The translations under genes and the position numbers were made by a program. This document shows, in pieces, positions 18,270 through 26,118 of a stretch of 64,000 nucleotides of DNA. Location of the stretch: NCBI RefSeq assembly GCF_018829635.1, contig NZ_JAHKKG010000001.1, positions 186,001 to 250,000 of the forward strand, read 5' to 3'. Each line of letters begins with the position of its first letter. The stretch's first letter is position 1. The notes under the pieces were generated by a model. That model was not told where the DNA came from, ran no database searches, and saw only the letters and a list, made by a program, of their open reading frames with translations. The stretch comes from Paractinoplanes bogorensis (GTDB lineage Bacteria > Actinomycetota > Actinomycetes > Mycobacteriales > Micromonosporaceae).

Positions 18270-19841
18270 ATGGAGTACCAGGTCTTCGACACGACGTTGC
18301 GCGACGGTGGGCAGCGGGAGGGGATCAGCTACTCGGTCGCCGACAAGCTGGCGGTCGCGAAGCTGCTCGACGAGTTCGGGGTGGGCTTCATCGAGGGCGG
18401 CTGGCCGGGTGCGATGCCCAAGGACACCGAGTTCTTCCAGCGGGCCCGCACCGAGCTGGAGCTCAAGAACGCGGTGCTGGTGGCCTTTGGTGCGACCCGT
18501 AAGGCCGGCACTCCCGTTGACCAGGACCCGCAGGTGCAGGCACTGCTCGACGCCGAGACGCCGGTGGTGTGTGTGGTCGCGAAGAGCGACATCCGCCACG
18601 TCGAGCGGGCTCTGCGTACGACCGGGGACGAGAACCTGGCCATGGTCCGCGACACCGTGAAGCACCTGGTCGCGAACGGCCGGCGGGCGTTTGTCGACTG
18701 CGAGCATTTCTTCGACGGTTTCCGCTACGACCCGGAGTACACCGCCAGTGTCGTCAAGACGGCGATCGAGGCGGGCGCCGAGCGCGTGATCATGTGTGAC
18801 ACCAACGGCGGCATGCTCCCGTCGATGATCACCAAGGCGATCCATGAGGTTGTCGAGCGGACCGGCGTACCGGCCGATCTTCTCGGCATCCACTGCCAGA
18901 ACGACACGTCGTGCGCAGTGGCCAACACTGTCGCCGCCGTCGAGGCCGGGGTCAAGCACTTCCAGTGCACCGCCAACGGCTACGGCGAGCGGCCGGGTAA
19001 CGCCGACCTGTTCGCCACGGTCAGCAACCTCCAGTTGAAGCTCGGGCTGCCGGTCCTACCGGACGGCTGCCTGGAGAAGGCGACGCGGGTTTCGTCCGCG
19101 CTCGCCGAGATCGCCAACATCGCCCCCGACACCCACCAGGCCTATGTCGGGGCTGCTGCGTTCGCTCACAAGGCGGGGCTGCACGCGAGCGCGATCAAGG
19201 TGGATCCGCTGCTCTACAACCACGTCGACCCGGCGGTTGTGGGCAATGACATGCGGATCCTGGTGACGGAGATGGCCGGCCGGGCCAGCATCGAGCTCAA
19301 GAGTCGCGAGCTCGGGATCGACCTGGCCGGCCATCCCGACACCCTCAGCACGGTCACCCGGCGGGTCAAGGACCTGGAGGCGGGCGGCTGGTCGTTCGAG
19401 GCCGCCGACGCGTCGTTCGAGCTGCTGGTACGCGGCGAACTGGCGGGCGGCTCGTTCACCCGGCCGTTCGACCTGGAGTCGTACCGGGTGCAGGTCGAGC
19501 ACCGCGAGGACGGTTCGGTGGTGTCGGAGGCGACGGTCAAGGTTCGCGTACGGGGTGAGCGGGTGATCGCCACCGCCGAGGGCAACGGTCCGGTCAACGC
19601 GCTCGACGAGGCCCTGCGGGCCGGGCTGACCCAGTACTACCCGCAGTTGAAGAACTTCGAGCTGAGCGACTTCAAGGTGCGCATCCTCGAGGGCAGCCAC
19701 GGCACCAACGCGATCACCCGGGTGCTGCTGGAGACCGGCGACGGCGAGCGCGACTGGACCACGGTCGGCGTGCACGAGAACATCGTCGAGGCGTCGTGGG
19801 TGGCCCTGGTCGACGCGCTGACCTACGGTCTCGCGGAATAA
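18270..19841 (+). CDS. cimA: (R)-citramalate synthase
   Basis: Condenses acetyl-CoA and pyruvate to citramalate, opening the threonine-independent route to 2-oxobutyrate and isoleucine. The 523-residue product has an HMGL-like TIM barrel starting FDTTLRDGGQREGISYS, with IHCQNDTSCAVANTVAAVEA and the metal-binding NGYGERPGNADL, then an HKAGLHASAI segment, and a C-terminal LeuA-type allosteric domain from about residue 385 (FKVRILEGSHGTNAITRVLL). The start after GAAGGGAAG is firm. A RidA-like gene begins 4 bases after its stop codon. LeuCD (48.8 kb) and LeuB (13.7 kb) supply the following steps; control is probably by the attenuator just upstream. Confidence 0.95.
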   Translation: MEYQVFDTTLRDGGQREGISYSVADKLAVAKLLDEFGVGFIEGGWPGAMPKDTEFFQRARTELELKNAVLVAFGATRKAGTPVDQDPQVQALLDAETPVVCVVAKSDIRHVERALRTTGDENLAMVRDTVKHLVANGRRAFVDCEHFFDGFRYDPEYTASVVKTAIEAGAERVIMCDTNGGMLPSMITKAIHEVVERTGVPADLLGIHCQNDTSCAVANTVAAVEAGVKHFQCTANGYGERPGNADLFATVSNLQLKLGLPVLPDGCLEKATRVSSALAEIANIAPDTHQAYVGAAAFAHKAGLHASAIKVDPLLYNHVDPAVVGNDMRILVTEMAGRASIELKSRELGIDLAGHPDTLSTVTRRVKDLEAGGWSFEAADASFELLVRGELAGGSFTRPFDLESYRVQVEHREDGSVVSEATVKVRVRGERVIATAEGNGPVNALDEALRAGLTQYYPQLKNFELSDFKVRILEGSHGTNAITRVLLETGDGERDWTTVGVHENIVEASWVALVDALTYGLAE

Positions 19842-19845
19842 AAGA

Positions 19846-20229
19846 GTGACGCGGATTTTCAGCGGCTCCAGCTTCGAGGAGCAGATCGGGTACGCCCGGG
19901 CGGTTGTCGCCGGAGACCACGTCTATGTCTCCGGCACCACCGGGTTCGACTACGCGACGATGACGATCGCCGACGGCGTGGTCGAGCAGGCCCGGCAGGC
20001 GGTCGCCAACATCGCGGCGGCGCTGGCCGAGGCCGGCTGCACGCTGGCCGACGTCGTACGGGTGCGTTATCTGCTGCCGTCACGCGAGGATTTCGAGCCG
20101 TGCTGGCCGGTCCTGCGCGAGGCTTTCGGCGAGGTCCGCCCGGCCGCCACCATGATGGTGTGCGGCCTGGCGGACCCACGCATGCGCATCGAGATCGAAG
20201 TCGACGCTAGGGTTTCGCTTCCGCGCTGA
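19846..20229 (+). CDS. RidA/YjgF/YER057c family protein
   Basis: A 127-residue protein with a GTG start 4 bases after cimA, so co-transcribed. The RidA fold is clear from GYARAVVAGDHVYVSGTTGF, the QARQAVANIAAALAEAGC helix and IEIEVDARV. True RidA deaminases hydrolyse 2-aminoacrylate and protect IlvE, which would suit this operon. However, the Arg expected before the LPxxxxIEIE segment appears to be replaced by Gly (VCGLADPRMRIEIE), so it may belong to one of the non-deaminase Rid subgroups. Its 3' end overlaps the convergent ThrRS-like gene by 23 bases. Confidence 0.88.
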   Translation: MTRIFSGSSFEEQIGYARAVVAGDHVYVSGTTGFDYATMTIADGVVEQARQAVANIAAALAEAGCTLADVVRVRYLLPSREDFEPCWPVLREAFGEVRPAATMMVCGLADPRMRIEIEVDARVSLPR

Positions 20230-21403
20230 GCACTGCGAGAGCCTGCGCCACCGGCATCGCGGGCAGCTGCCGGCCGTCGCGATGCCTCAGGGCGACCAGC
20301 CCGTCCGGCGCCTCTCGTCGACCGATGATTCCCGCGTACGGGATCCGCCCCTCGGCCGCCGCGCGGATCCGCGCACCGATCGAGCCGTCCCGTCGTACGG
20401 AAACCCGCAGTCCGGCCTCGATGGCCGCGAGAGCCAAAGAGTCAGCAGCCGCATCCTGCTCCACCCCCAGGGGAAGAATGGCCAGCTGGACGGGGGAGTA
20501 CCAGAGCGGGAACGCCCCGTCGTGCGCCTCGATCAGGTGCGCGAAGAGCCGCTCCATCGACCCGACCAGACTGCGGTGCACCATCACCGGCCGGGACCGT
20601 CCGCCGGCGGCATCGGCGTATTCGAGCTCGAACGCCGCCGGCTGGTGGAAGTCGATCTGGATGGTGGCGAGGGTCCACTCGCGGCCGCCCGGGTCGGCGA
20701 CCTGCACGTCGATTTTTGGCCCATAGAAGGCCGCTTCGCCGGGCGCCTCCACATAGTCGACGCCCGCCGAGTCGAGCGCCCCGCGCAGCACCGCGGAGGA
20801 AAATGCCCAGCCCGCCTCGTCCCCGCCATACTTCTTCCCCTCGCCACGCAGCGAGAGCTGATAGGACGACGGTTCGATCCCGAGCACCCGGTGGGCCTCG
20901 CGCATGAGCCGCAACACGTCGGCGACCTCGGCCGCGGCCTGGGACGGGGCACAGAACACATGGGCATCGTTCAACTGCATCGCCCGTACGCGGGAAAGAC
21001 CTCCGATCACCCCCGAACGCTCGGCGCGGTACATGGATCCGAGCTCGGCGATCCGCAACGGCAGGTCACGGTAGGAGCGGCCGCGCGACTTGTAGATCAG
21101 CGCGTGGTGCGGGCAGAGGCTGGGCCGCAGCACCAGGTCGTCGCCGCCCATCGGCATCGGCGGGAACATGTCGTCGGCGAAGTTGCGCCAGTGCCCCGAT
21201 TTCTCGAAGAGCTGCCGCTTGCCGAGGGCCGGCGAATACACATGCTGGTATCCGTTGCGGCGCTCCAGTTCGTACAGATAGCTCTCGACCGCGTGCCGGG
21301 CCGCGGCCCCATCGGGCAGCCAGAACGGCAGGCCGGCGCCGATCAGCGGGTCGGAGTCGACGAGGTCGAGCTCGCGCCCGAGTTTGCGGTGGTCGACGTT
21401 CAT
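20207..21403 (-). CDS. Threonyl-tRNA synthetase-like protein lacking the editing domain
   Basis: A 398-residue class II aminoacyl-tRNA synthetase core. It has SGHWRNFADDMFPPM, motif 2 (LPLRIAELGSMYRAERSG), NDAHVFC and motif 3 (VHRSLVGSMERLFAHLIEAH), as in ThrRS, and the expected zinc ligands Cys (SLCPHH), His (DAHVF) and His (MVHRS). A C-terminal anticodon-binding domain is present from about residue 300. The N-terminal TGS and editing domains of the usual roughly 650-residue ThrRS are absent. ATG 21403 follows AGGGAGAAA; a frame extending upstream would start inside the terminator hairpin. A leader with three Thr codons and a terminator precede it. It is probably a second, regulated ThrRS; aminoacylation of a non-tRNA carrier is an alternative, though the anticodon domain argues for tRNA. 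Confidence 0.88.
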   Translation of the reverse strand: MNVDHRKLGRELDLVDSDPLIGAGLPFWLPDGAAARHAVESYLYELERRNGYQHVYSPALGKRQLFEKSGHWRNFADDMFPPMPMGGDDLVLRPSLCPHHALIYKSRGRSYRDLPLRIAELGSMYRAERSGVIGGLSRVRAMQLNDAHVFCAPSQAAAEVADVLRLMREAHRVLGIEPSSYQLSLRGEGKKYGGDEAGWAFSSAVLRGALDSAGVDYVEAPGEAAFYGPKIDVQVADPGGREWTLATIQIDFHQPAAFELEYADAAGGRSRPVMVHRSLVGSMERLFAHLIEAHDGAFPLWYSPVQLAILPLGVEQDAAADSLALAAIEAGLRVSVRRDGSIGARIRAAAEGRIPYAGIIGRREAPDGLVALRHRDGRQLPAMPVAQALAVLSAEAKP

Positions 21404-21440
21404 CGGATTTCTCCCTGTGATGAGGGCGAGATCCGGCGCC

Positions 21441-21470
21441 GAAAAAGCCCCGGGCATCTCGCCCGGGGCC
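21441..21470 (-). terminator. Attenuator terminator before the ThrRS-like gene
   Basis: On the minus strand GGCCCCGGGC, loop GAGAT, GCCCGGGGC, followed by TTTTT: a textbook intrinsic terminator. It lies between the leader stop codon (21489) and the synthetase start (21403). Confidence 0.88.
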
Positions 21471-21488
21471 GTGGAATCGCGGAAAAGG

Positions 21489-21548
21489 TCAGCGCGTACC
21501 GACGCCGGGGTGTCCCGGCGTCGTCGTCAGCAACTGCCTGAAGCTCAT
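21489..21548 (-). CDS. Threonine-codon leader peptide
   Basis: A 19-residue ORF reading MSFRQLLTTTPGHPGVGTR. It contains three consecutive ACG (Thr) codons. The codons right after them form a strong internal hairpin (CGACGCCGGG / CCCCGGCGTCG), and a terminator follows the stop codon. No Shine-Dalgarno sequence is visible, so it may be translated from a leaderless RNA, which is common in actinomycetes. The design fits transcription attenuation sensing charged tRNA-Thr. Confidence 0.7.
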   Translation of the reverse strand: MSFRQLLTTTPGHPGVGTR

Positions 21549-21591
21549 GGTTGAAGATGGTAGGTCGATGGTCCGGCGCGGGGCACCCGAT

Positions 21592-22434
21592 TTACGCGCG
21601 CAGCGACGCCAGCAGCCGCAGCCGGTCGGCGTCCGCACTGCCCGGCGCCGCGGTGTAGACCAGCATCACCGGGCCCGGGTTGCCGGGCAGCGGATAGGTG
21701 TCCCAGTCGAGCACGATCGGGCCGACCTCGGGCACCCGGAAGGTCTTGGTGCCGCGGACCGATTCGCGCACGTCGTGCCGCGCCCACAACCGCCGGAAAT
21801 CAGCGCTGCGGATGCTCAGTTCGCCGACGATCGCCGTGGCCCGCGGGTGGGTCGGGTCGGTGGCCACGGCGGCCCGCATCATGCCGATGTAGTCGAGCGC
21901 CATCGTCTCCCAGTCGGGACAGTCGCGGTCGCCGGTCAGCGTGTCTTCGAACATGAGCAGCAACATGTTGAGCCGATCGGCCGGATGGTCCGCCGGGTCG
22001 CCGAGCAGCGCCACCGCCATCGGATTCCAGTCGAGCACGTCGAGGTGCCGCCCGAGCACGACGGCCGGGGTGTCCAGCACCCGCAACAGCCGCCGTGTGC
22101 TCTCCGGGACGACTTCAAGAGCAGGCTTTTCCCGTACGGGCACAGGCCGGCGGGCGGCCCGGGCCAGCGTGAACAGATGCCGCCGTTCCTCGTCGTCGAG
22201 GCTCAGCGCGCCGGCCAGCGCATCGAGCACGTCGTCGGACGGGTGCACCTCGCGGCCCTGCTCCATCCGCTGGTAGTAGTCGGTGCTGAGCCCGGCCAGC
22301 AGGGCCAGCTCCTCGCGGCGCAGCCCGGAGACCTTGCGCCGCCCGCCCGGCTCGAGGCCGACGTAGCCGGGTCGCAGCCGGTCGCGCCGGGCCCGCAGGA
22401 AGTCGCCGAGCTCACGAGCGTACGGATGGGTCAT
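21592..22434 (-). CDS. XRE-type regulator with MmyB-like ligand-binding domain
   Basis: A 280-residue transcription regulator. The N-terminal helix-turn-helix (GLRREELALLAGLSTDYYQR) is in residues 35-90 and is followed by the MmyB-like domain common in actinomycetes, recognised by VLDWNPMAVALLGDPA and the region around RRLWARHDVRES. The ligand is unknown. It diverges from an SDR oxidoreductase gene, 86 bases away; such pairs are usually regulator and target. The ThrRS leader starts 44 bases after its stop codon on the same strand, but that leader probably has its own promoter. Confidence 0.9.
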   Translation of the reverse strand: MTHPYARELGDFLRARRDRLRPGYVGLEPGGRRKVSGLRREELALLAGLSTDYYQRMEQGREVHPSDDVLDALAGALSLDDEERRHLFTLARAARRPVPVREKPALEVVPESTRRLLRVLDTPAVVLGRHLDVLDWNPMAVALLGDPADHPADRLNMLLLMFEDTLTGDRDCPDWETMALDYIGMMRAAVATDPTHPRATAIVGELSIRSADFRRLWARHDVRESVRGTKTFRVPEVGPIVLDWDTYPLPGNPGPVMLVYTAAPGSADADRLRLLASLRA

Positions 22435-22520
22435 GCGCTCATTGTCCGGCCCTGTGCGCCCACCAGGGTAGGTCTGGCAGGCCCAGGGAATCAGCCCGCG
22501 CCGCCCCTAGCGTCGACGGC

Positions 22521-23417
22521 ATGACTACTGCCTGGACTGCCGCCGACATCCCCGACCAGCGGGGCCGCATCGCCGTCGTCACCGGTGCCAACTCGGGCCT
22601 GGGCCGGGAGACCGCCACCCAGCTGGCCCGGCACGGCGCCCACGTCGTGCTGGCCGTCCGCAACACGGACGCGGGCCACGCGGTCGCCCGGGAGATCGGC
22701 GGCGACGTCGAGGTGCGGGCGGTCGACCTGGCCTCGCTCGAGTCGGTGCGCGCCTTCGCGGCCGGGCTGGACGCGCTGGACCTTCTGATCAACAACGCCG
22801 GCGTGGTGCTGCTGGGCCCGCGCCGGACGACCGCCGACGGCTTCGAGATGCAGCTCGGCACGAACCTGCTGGGCCACTTCGCCCTGACCGGCCGGCTGCT
22901 CGGCAAGCTGGCCGCCGGCCGGCAGCCGCGCGTGGTCAACCTCAGTTCGATCACCCACAGGAACGCGCACCTCGACTTCGACGACCTGATGTCCGAGCAC
23001 GACTTCCGGGCGTCACCCGCCTACGGCCGTTCGAAGCTGGCGACCACCCTCTTCGGTGTCGAACTCGACCGCCGCCTGCGCGCGGCCGGCTCGCCGATCG
23101 TCAGCACCCTGGCCCACCCCGGACTCACCCGCACCAACCTCACCCCGCGGGCCTGGGAACACCGCCCGCGCTTCGGTGCCCTGATCGCGCGGATCGGCCT
23201 GCTGGCCACCCAGCCGGTCGAGCAGGGCGCGTTGCCCCAACTGCGCGCGGCCACCGACCCCACCCTGTCCGGCGGCGAGTTCTTCGGCCCGTCCGGCCTG
23301 GGCGAGACCCGCGGCCGGGTGACCGGGGCCCGCTTCAGCCGCGACGCCAAGGACCCGGCCATCGCCGAGCGCCTGTGGGCCGAGGCCGAGAAACTGACCG
23401 GAGTCAGTTACCTCTGA
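22521..23417 (+). CDS. Short-chain dehydrogenase/reductase
   Basis: A 298-residue NAD(P)-dependent oxidoreductase of the retinol-dehydrogenase-like SDR group. It shows the TGANSGLG cofactor motif near residue 20, NNAG near residue 92 and the catalytic Ser/Tyr-x3-Lys region (SSITHRNAH, then YGRSKLA). The substrate is not predictable. It is divergent from the MmyB-type regulator, which probably represses it. Its 3' end overlaps the convergent gene at 23404 by 14 bases. Confidence 0.92.
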   Translation: MTTAWTAADIPDQRGRIAVVTGANSGLGRETATQLARHGAHVVLAVRNTDAGHAVAREIGGDVEVRAVDLASLESVRAFAAGLDALDLLINNAGVVLLGPRRTTADGFEMQLGTNLLGHFALTGRLLGKLAAGRQPRVVNLSSITHRNAHLDFDDLMSEHDFRASPAYGRSKLATTLFGVELDRRLRAAGSPIVSTLAHPGLTRTNLTPRAWEHRPRFGALIARIGLLATQPVEQGALPQLRAATDPTLSGGEFFGPSGLGETRGRVTGARFSRDAKDPAIAERLWAEAEKLTGVSYL

Positions 23418-23850
23418 TCTCGCCGCGCAGCCGGTCCGCGGCCCCGGTGGCCCGCATGATCTCCGGGTCGGCGTCGGGGAAGCCGAGGTCCCGCCCACCG
23501 CACCCGCAGGCCACGTAGTAGCCACCGGTGTCGCTGATCCGGCGTCCGGTGCCACGGCACAGGGCACACCGGATCCGGGTGCGGCGCCGCTTGATGTCGT
23601 CCTTCACCTGCGTCCGGGCCCAGGCGTCGTTGACCGCGAAGTTGATGCGCCGCCACAGCGACGGCTTCTCCAGGGCTTCCAGCGCCTTGCTGAACTCCCG
23701 CTGGGTGAAGTGCACGTTCTCGATGGCCTCGGCCAGATCCGGCGTCCACGGCAACTGACGGATGTGCTCCTCGAGCTCCTGGGCCTCCCGCAGCTTGGTG
23801 CGGCAGTAGGCGATGCGCTCGGCGTGGCTCAACAGGTTGTACTCGTTCAC
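23404..23850 (-). CDS. Hypothetical protein with DnaJ-like zinc-ribbon motif
   Basis: A 148-residue protein with a helical, charged N-terminal half (ERIAYCRTKLREAQELEEHI) and a C-terminal cysteine cluster, CALCRGTGRR followed by YYVACGCGG, like one half of a DnaJ CxxCxGxG zinc finger. The function is unknown; a zinc-binding or nucleic-acid-associated role is possible. It is a single gene on the minus strand with an overlap of 14 bases with the SDR gene. Confidence 0.7.
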   Translation of the reverse strand: MNEYNLLSHAERIAYCRTKLREAQELEEHIRQLPWTPDLAEAIENVHFTQREFSKALEALEKPSLWRRINFAVNDAWARTQVKDDIKRRRTRIRCALCRGTGRRISDTGGYYVACGCGGRDLGFPDADPEIMRATGAADRLRGEIRGN

Positions 23851-23980
23851 TTCATCCTCCGCGGCAGCTCGCTGATACCGCCACCACGGACCTCCACCCG
23901 ATCCGGTTCACCGCCGCCAAGAAAAGCCGGTAGCCGAGCCCGCCCCGGCTCACCGCGCGACGCGGCACTCGACGAGATGC

Positions 23981-24355
23981 CTAGCGAGCGTCTTTGCCCT
24001 GTTCAGCAGGGCGACCGTTGGAGGCTCGCTTCCAATCGTCGTATGCGACCATGCGCCGTTGAAAGCTTCGGTCCTGCAGGCGGTATACAAAACCTGAGCA
24101 AGTAAGGAGCGCCACGCAGACCGCCAAGAGAACGAGACCTGACTTCTTGTCTCCTGGCTCGTCGCTGAGCATGTACATCACCGCAATCGGAACAGCGACG
24201 AGCCCTAGTATCAACGCGATTCCCGATGGCGACTGCTTGTAGCCGCCCCAGCGCTCGTAGTAGGTGAGGAAGCGCTTGGGGATCTCGTTGTTGTCTTTGT
24301 CGTACAAGCCCGATCGTCCCTCCCCCTTCGCCGAGGTGACTGGGTAAGCCAACAC
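23981..24355 (-). CDS. Small membrane protein of unknown function
   Basis: A 124-residue protein with a GTG start. Two hydrophobic segments are visible, IALILGLVAVPIAVMYML (about residues 46-63) and GLVLLAVCVALLTCSGFVY (about 73-91), with a charged N-terminus before them and a basic tail after. Its GC content is lower than its neighbours, which could mean recent acquisition. I do not recognise a family; the start is uncertain. Confidence 0.5.
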   Translation of the reverse strand: MLAYPVTSAKGEGRSGLYDKDNNEIPKRFLTYYERWGGYKQSPSGIALILGLVAVPIAVMYMLSDEPGDKKSGLVLLAVCVALLTCSGFVYRLQDRSFQRRMVAYDDWKRASNGRPAEQGKDAR

Positions 24356-24559
24356 CGGCCATGGGCCATCAGCACCTTGACTGACTTCTCAGGTGGTGCG
24401 AGGCGGCCGTCTCCAGCGCACCGCGTGGCTACTGCGGCGGGAAGAGCCGTTGTAGCCCCGAGACCAGGAAGCGGCACTCCTGGCCCAGCACCGGGCGCGC
24501 TCTCGAACCACCCCGTGTCGACGTCCTCGACCAGCGGGCCGAGACCCGGGATGTGCATG

Positions 24560-25078
24560 TCAGTCCTCGGCCAGACGCTGGAACAGGACGTGGTCGCGCC
24601 ATTCGCCGGCTATCCACAGGTAGCGCGGCGCCAACCCGTACCGGAGGAAGCCGTTGATCTCGAGCACCCGCTGCGAGGCGGCGTTGTGCACCAGGGTGCC
24701 GGCCTCGACACGGTGCAGGCGCAGCTCGCCGAACGCGAGCCGCACCACCCGGCCCACCGCCGCGGTCGCGATGCCGCGGCCGTTGGCCTCCTCGGCGACC
24801 CAGTAGCCGAGCGTGCCGGACAGGAACGGACCGCGGACGATGGCGGTCAGGGCGATCCGGCCCACGATCCGGCCGTCGTCGACGATCACGTGCGGCAGGG
24901 CCTGGCCCGCATCGTGCTGGCGGCGCAGGTCGCCGAGCACCTGACGCTGGCCGGTCTCGGTGAAGTATTCGTCGGAGCGGTCGGGATCCCACGGCGCCAG
25001 GAATTTCCGGTTGGCCGTCAGCACCGCGGCCATCTCGGCGGCGTCCTCGACCGTGGCCAGGCGCGTGGTCACGCTCAT
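24560..25078 (-). CDS. GNAT family N-acetyltransferase (RimJ-like)
   Basis: A 172-residue acetyltransferase. The acetyl-CoA-binding motif A is seen in GYWVAEEANGRGIATAAVGR, followed by VEAGTLVHNAASQRVLEING and the C-terminal FLRYGLAPRYLWIAGEWRDH, which is typical of ribosomal-protein-alanine acetyltransferases of the RimJ/RimL type. The acceptor is unknown. Its ATG overlaps the stop codon of the upstream EEP-family gene (ATGA), so the two are translationally coupled. Confidence 0.9.
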   Translation of the reverse strand: MSVTTRLATVEDAAEMAAVLTANRKFLAPWDPDRSDEYFTETGQRQVLGDLRRQHDAGQALPHVIVDDGRIVGRIALTAIVRGPFLSGTLGYWVAEEANGRGIATAAVGRVVRLAFGELRLHRVEAGTLVHNAASQRVLEINGFLRYGLAPRYLWIAGEWRDHVLFQRLAED

Positions 25079-26085
25079 GACGCGGCCGGAACGGTCAGGC
25101 CGGCGACGACCGCGCGGTGGTCACTCCGGGGGATGCCGTGCACGCTGGTTTCCCGTACGCCGATCCGCACGTCGACAAGCACATGGTCGATCGTGACCGG
25201 CGGGATCGGGTCGCCGTCGTAGGGACCCCAGGTGCCGATCAGCCCTTGGCCGGTGGTGTCGGCGGCGTCGCGGTAGCCGTGCCTGATCAGTTCGCGCAGC
25301 GGCCCGTGGTCGAGGGTCGCGTTGAAGTCGCCGAGCAGGATGCGCGGTGTCGCACTGTTGTCGGCCCGCGGCTCGGCCAGCAGATCCTCGCGCCACTGAC
25401 CGAGGACCGAGCGCGCGTACGGCGCCAGCGGGTGCGCCGATTCCACGATCACCGGCCCGGCCCCGGGCACCTGCACCGTCCCGTACGCCTGCATGAAACC
25501 CCCGCCGTTGCGGGTCGACCCGGCCGACGTGATCGGGTAGCGCGAGTAGAGCCCCGACCCCTCGGCCCCCGGCTTGTCGGCCAGCGACGAATACGGCAGC
25601 AGCGCACCCAGCCCGGCGTCGGCCAGTGCCTGTTTGCCCTCGCTGGTGAACTCCTGCACAGCCAGCACGGCGACGTCGCGGTCGGTGACCAGCTTGACGA
25701 TCGCGGCCGCGTCGGCCCGTCCGAACAGCATGTTCGACGTCATCACGGTCAGCGGCACACCCTGCGCGGGTCCCTTGTCGCGGCTCGGGAGGGCGCGCGG
25801 CAGCACGGCCGAGGCGAGCAGGATCGCGACGATCACGGCCACCGCGCCGACGGTCCAGCGCCGGGTGGCCAGGGCCAGGATCGCCGGCACCCAGGCGGCC
25901 GCCGCGACATAGGGGGTGAACGCGAACAACTGGACCACCGGGCCCCGTTCCCACCCGCCGAGGCGGATCACGGCCCAGACCGCGAAGGGGAGGATGAGCA
26001 GCCAGAACAACACGGTCAGCGCGGCCTTTCGTCGGGAACGGGAACGGCTTGGCCTGAGCTCGCCCCGACTCGCGATGATCGTCAT
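25075..26085 (-). CDS. Membrane-anchored endonuclease/exonuclease/phosphatase (EEP) family protein
   Basis: A 336-residue protein with three N-terminal hydrophobic segments (to about residue 95) and a C-terminal EEP domain outside the membrane. The catalytic elements are VMTSNM, VLAVQEF, LLGDFNATLDHGPLREL, TIDHVLVD and SDHRAVVA, so the metal-dependent active site looks complete. Members of this group are phosphodiesterases or nucleases; the substrate is not known. ATG 26085 is chosen because it matches the start of its tandem paralogue. It is downstream of that paralogue by 33 bases and overlaps the GNAT gene. Confidence 0.88.
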   Translation of the reverse strand: MTIIASRGELRPSRSRSRRKAALTVLFWLLILPFAVWAVIRLGGWERGPVVQLFAFTPYVAAAAWVPAILALATRRWTVGAVAVIVAILLASAVLPRALPSRDKGPAQGVPLTVMTSNMLFGRADAAAIVKLVTDRDVAVLAVQEFTSEGKQALADAGLGALLPYSSLADKPGAEGSGLYSRYPITSAGSTRNGGGFMQAYGTVQVPGAGPVIVESAHPLAPYARSVLGQWREDLLAEPRADNSATPRILLGDFNATLDHGPLRELIRHGYRDAADTTGQGLIGTWGPYDGDPIPPVTIDHVLVDVRIGVRETSVHGIPRSDHRAVVAGLTVPAAS

Positions 26086-26118
26086 GGCGGCGAGGCTAGC
26101 CACCCCACGCCAGACCAA

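Noticed and set aside
21403..21592. T-box riboswitch upstream of the ThrRS-like gene
   Set aside because: No T-box sequence or stem I geometry; the Thr-rich leader ORF with a terminator explains the region better.
24003..24362. 119-residue minus-strand frame overlapping the small membrane protein gene
   Set aside because: The other frame has two clear membrane segments; this one has no domain and a poorer composition.
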